Below are positions 61,625-64,000 of a DNA stretch of 64,000 bases, piece by piece (the first letter of the stretch is position 1; each line of letters starts with the position of its first letter). The notes beneath the pieces are model-generated. The model was not told where the DNA came from, searched no databases, and saw only the letters and a list, made by a program, of their open reading frames with translations. Made by a program: the position numbers and the translations under genes. This DNA is from Neorhizobium sp. NCHU2750. Its GTDB lineage: Bacteria > Pseudomonadota > Alphaproteobacteria > Rhizobiales > Rhizobiaceae. The stretch spans positions 322,001-386,000 of the forward strand of contig NZ_CP030828.1 of NCBI RefSeq assembly GCF_003597675.1, given 5' to 3'.

Positions 61625-61948
61625 ATGATGTTTACACGTAGTGCGATGTTCGTTGGTCATATCCATGAAGGCCGCGAGAACGAATTCTGGTCCATCGTTG
61701 AAGCGGAATTGCTTCCGGTCTGGCGCAAGATGCCGGGTGCCTTGACGGTGCGACTGTTCAAGCCGCAGCGCATCGAAGAAGGGTTGCCGGATCTCGTACT
61801 CGTGCAGGAAATCGATTACGCTTCGGCAGAGGCAGTTGCTGAGGCCGAACGTTCTCCGGTCCGTGCCGAAGGTGCTCCCGTCGTGGCAAAGCTGATGACA
61901 TTGTTCGACGGACAACTTCATCACGTTGTTTATCAGCGGGTGCTGTAG
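61625..61948 (+). CDS. Small dimeric alpha/beta-barrel (ABM/Dabb-like) protein, copy 2
   Basis: This 107-residue protein (MMFTRSAMFVGHIHEGRENEFWSIVEAELLPVWRKMPGA at the start, ATG at 61625 or 61628 after GAGG) shares its layout and several residues with the protein at 54704: LPxW near residue 31, SPVRxE and the C-terminal FDGQLHHVV. It follows the MFS gene by 163 bases and precedes the sugar ABC operon. Having one copy in each arm of the regulon suggests a role tied to the substrate. Function unknown. Confidence 0.75.
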   Translation: MMFTRSAMFVGHIHEGRENEFWSIVEAELLPVWRKMPGALTVRLFKPQRIEEGLPDLVLVQEIDYASAEAVAEAERSPVRAEGAPVVAKLMTLFDGQLHHVVYQRVL

Positions 61949-62054
61949 GCGATCGCTAGAACTCGAAGGTGTCGCCCAACGGCCGCCCGGCGCCGTGCGT
62001 TCCCCTTTCGCCATAGCGATTATCGCCCGCGTCAAATTTGCCGCTTGACTTGCA

Positions 62055-62068
62055 TGTTATCGATATCA
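62055..62068. promoter_or_regulatory. LacI/GntR-type operator (site F)
   Basis: TGTTATCGATATCA is the reverse complement of site E and lies 31 bases before the GTG of the sugar ABC ATPase gene, putting this transporter under the same repressor as the idonate operon. Confidence 0.7.
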
Positions 62069-62098
62069 TACTCGCGGAAGCAGCTTTGGGAGGAGCAT

Positions 62099-63595
62099 GT
62101 GGGAGAGGATAGATTTCTGGAATTTCGTGCCGTCTCCAAGGAGTTTGGGGGCACGAAAGCGCTAACGGATGTCTCGCTGGAACTTCGGCGCGGGGAAATC
62201 CTGGCATTGCTGGGGGAAAACGGTGCCGGCAAGTCGACGCTCATCAAAACCCTTGCTGGTATTTACAAGCCAGATGGCGGCGAAATCCTGTTTCGCGGTG
62301 AGCCCTATCACCATCGGCCGCCCAAGCCCAATGAACGGCAACCTGTCGCCTTCATCCATCAGGATCTCGGTCTCATCGAATGGATGACGGTCGCGGAGAA
62401 TGTTGGTCTGGCGCAGGGGTTCTCCATGCGCCGCAAACTGATCGACTGGAATGCCACGGCGCGCCGTACCGCCGAAGCGCTAAAGCTCGTCGGCTGTGAT
62501 TTCGATCCATCCACACGCGTGCAGAGCCTGACGCGGACGGAAAAATCATTGGTGGCTATTGCTCGTGCGCTGGCGGTCGAGGCAGATGTTCTGGTGCTTG
62601 ATGAGCCGACGGCGAGCCTTCCCGCCGACGAAGTAGAGCGGCTCTTCACGGCCATAAGGCCCTTGAGGGACCGCGGTGTGGGCATGATCTATGTCTCCCA
62701 TCGCCTGGACGAAATCTTCCGTATCGCGGATCGTGTCGCGGTATTGCGCGATGGCAGGCTTGTCGGTGAAACGCCCGTCGCGGACACCAACCCCGATGAA
62801 TTGATCCGCATGATCGTTGGCCGCAAGGCAAATCAGCTGTTTTCAAAGGCTCATTCGGCACTGGGCGAAACATTGGTGTCGGTGAAGGATCTTGCCTGCC
62901 GTGGCGCTGGTCCCGTTTCCTTCGATCTGAAGAAAGGCGAGCTTCTCGGCCTCGTTGGGCTGCGCGGTGCAGGGCAGGAATTGATCGGCCGCGCGCTCTT
63001 TGGCGCGGAGCCGGCTTCCGGAGAAGTCAAGATCCGCGGCGCCAAGCCGGATCTGCGGTCACCGGAAACGGCCATCGGATCGGGGATCGGGCTGATTGCC
63101 CGCGACCGTACCGAAGAATCGGTCGCCATGTCGCTTTCCCTGCGCGAGAACACCTACCTCAATCCCGGTGCTTCCGGCCGAGGGCTTTCCTCCTTCCTGT
63201 CTCCGGCGAAAGAAGCCGAGATGGCGCGTTCGATCGGCGAAAAGGTCGGCTTGAGGCCGAACGACCAATCCTTGGCGATCGAAGCCCTGTCCGGTGGCAA
63301 CCAGCAGAAGGTTGTGGTTGGCCGCTGGCTGGCGACAGGCCGAAAGCTCCTGATCGCCGAAGATCCGACGGCCGGCGTCGATGTGGGCGCCAAGGCTGAG
63401 ATCTATCGCCTGATTGCTGCTGCGGTCGAGGAGGGGCTCGCCGTTCTGGTCATTTCCACCGACTTCGAAGAGATCGCCCATATCTGCCATCGGGCGCTGG
63501 TGTTTTCGCGCGGGGTTATCGTGCGTGAACTCGTCGGCGAGGATCTGACGACATCCGCAGTCATCGCCGCCGCGTCCGCCTCCGAAGCGGCCTGA
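62099..63595 (+). CDS. Ribose-type ABC transporter ATP-binding protein (tandem ATPase)
   Basis: This 498-residue RbsA-like ATPase has domain 1 with [32 protein letters not shown], Walker [13 protein letters not shown] and VSHRLDEIFRIADRVAVLRDG. Domain 2 has GLRGAGQELIG (degenerate Walker A), [18 protein letters not shown] and LIAEDPTAGVDVGAKAEIYRL. The signature of domain 1 is poorly conserved (SLTRTEKSLVAIARAL), as is common in the family. The GTG at 62099 follows GGGAGGAGCAT; the frame continues upstream through the operator. No binding-protein gene precedes it, so it must lie beyond the window. Confidence 0.93.
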   Translation: MGEDRFLEFRAVSKEFGGTKALTDVSLELRRGEILALLGENGAGKSTLIKTLAGIYKPDGGEILFRGEPYHHRPPKPNERQPVAFIHQDLGLIEWMTVAENVGLAQGFSMRRKLIDWNATARRTAEALKLVGCDFDPSTRVQSLTRTEKSLVAIARALAVEADVLVLDEPTASLPADEVERLFTAIRPLRDRGVGMIYVSHRLDEIFRIADRVAVLRDGRLVGETPVADTNPDELIRMIVGRKANQLFSKAHSALGETLVSVKDLACRGAGPVSFDLKKGELLGLVGLRGAGQELIGRALFGAEPASGEVKIRGAKPDLRSPETAIGSGIGLIARDRTEESVAMSLSLRENTYLNPGASGRGLSSFLSPAKEAEMARSIGEKVGLRPNDQSLAIEALSGGNQQKVVVGRWLATGRKLLIAEDPTAGVDVGAKAEIYRLIAAAVEEGLAVLVISTDFEEIAHICHRALVFSRGVIVRELVGEDLTTSAVIAAASASEAA

Positions 63596-63613
63596 TCATC
63601 TGGAGTAACGACG

Positions 63614-64000
63614 ATGCAATCCATCCAATCCAATGCGCTCGAGCCGACCAAATCGGAACTGAGAGGCCTATCTCTGGCCGACAAGCTGAAACGCCTATTG
63701 CCCGTCTACGGACTGGTCATCCTGACCGTGCTGTTGATCGTCCTCTTTTCGATCATGCTCCCGGATACGTTCCCGACTGCCCTGAACCTGCGCTCGATCA
63801 TTGCCAACAAGACGATCATCGCCATTCTGTCATTGGCTGCGATGATCCCCATGGCCTGTGGCCGTATCGACCTTACGATCGGCTATGGCATCGTGCTGTG
63901 GCATATCCTTGCGATCAGTCTGCAGACCATGTTCGGCCTTCCATGGCCGGTGGCCGTCGTCATCGTGCTGCTGCTTGGCGCCCTGACCGGCCTGCTCAAT
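63614..64000 (+). CDS. Ribose-type ABC transporter permease (partial, runs off window end)
   Basis: An ATG at 63614 opens 129 codons to the window edge. The sequence shows a cytoplasmic N-terminus (residues 1-30), TM1 (VYGLVILTVLLIVLFSIML), FPTALNLRSIIANKTIIAILSLAAMIPMACGRIDLTIGYGIVLWHIL (the RbsC-type GxIDLSVG motif) and a further helix. It is the partner of the ATPase 18 bases upstream. The C-terminal part is missing. Confidence 0.9.
   Translation, partial: MQSIQSNALEPTKSELRGLSLADKLKRLLPVYGLVILTVLLIVLFSIMLPDTFPTALNLRSIIANKTIIAILSLAAMIPMACGRIDLTIGYGIVLWHILAISLQTMFGLPWPVAVVIVLLLGALTGLLN

Noticed and set aside
1-64000. Mobile elements, CRISPR arrays, tRNA or rRNA genes, attachment sites
   Set aside because: No transposase or integrase, terminal inverted repeats, spaced direct repeats or tRNA-like cloverleaf was seen anywhere in the window.

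Overview
The window looks like part of the accessory gene complement (chromosome, chromid or megaplasmid) of an alphaproteobacterium, most likely a member of the Rhizobiaceae. This is inferred from GC-rich coding DNA, dense ABC transporters each paired with a local regulator, an EfeUOB-M iron importer, a FecI-FecR-receptor set, and many 4-base ATGA overlaps between operon genes. I saw no rRNA, tRNA, insertion sequence, integrase, CRISPR array or replication origin.

Layout. (a) 1-2.7 kb: a periplasmic Spy-like protein (partial, minus strand) divergent from an OmpR-type response regulator and its histidine kinase. (b) 2.8-7.1 kb: a minus-strand iron-uptake operon efeU-efeO-efeB-efeM with a terminator. 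(c) 7.8-15.5 kb: a pentitol catabolic unit with an AraC regulator, a ribose-type ABC transporter, a ribitol 2-dehydrogenase-like SDR, an FGGY pentulose (D-ribulose) kinase and an L-xylulose-reductase-like SDR. (d) 16-33 kb: a candidate sulfur or chelate scavenging locus. It holds a formylglycine-type sulfatase, two NtaA/SnaA/DszA-type flavin monooxygenases, a flavin reductase, an aminotransferase, an FAD oxidase, an SGNH hydrolase, a peptide/nickel-type ABC transporter, a LysR regulator, a HutC-type GntR regulator and a formylglycine-generating enzyme that would mature the sulfatase. Shared palindromic sites tie the separate transcription units together. (e) 33-36 kb: an Rrf2 regulator, a Bcr/CflA-type MFS exporter and a flavin-reductase-like protein. 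(f) 36.4-44.9 kb: two divergent operons built around a Liv-type ABC transporter, with an aldo/keto reductase-RidA fusion, a second paralogous aldo/keto reductase, a GntR/FCD regulator and a small TIGR04076-like protein. (g) 45-49 kb: a TonB-dependent receptor with an STN signalling domain, a FecR anti-sigma regulator and a FecI-type ECF sigma factor. (h) 49.4-64 kb: an L-idonate/gluconate-type regulon. It has a GntR-like LacI repressor, a polar-amino-acid-type ABC transporter, an SDR, a six-gene minus-strand operon (2-hydroxyacid dehydrogenase, idnD, idnO, gluconokinase, a 3-hydroxyisobutyrate-dehydrogenase-like enzyme and a small dimeric-barrel protein), an MFS sugar-acid transporter, a second small barrel protein and a ribose-type ABC transporter that runs off the window.

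The most interesting signals are regulatory. In block (h), copies of a TGTTATCGATAACA palindrome sit in front of four separate transcription units. It closely resembles the enterobacterial GntR/IdnR operator but has a changed centre. In block (d), an ATTGT-N-TATAC element lies upstream of the sulfatase, the dppA/lysR divergent promoter and the transporter-FGE operon. A 17-base inverted repeat is also shared, in opposite orientations, by the second monooxygenase operon and the lysR gene. All functions are assigned by reading sequence motifs and remembered family sequences; no database search was possible.
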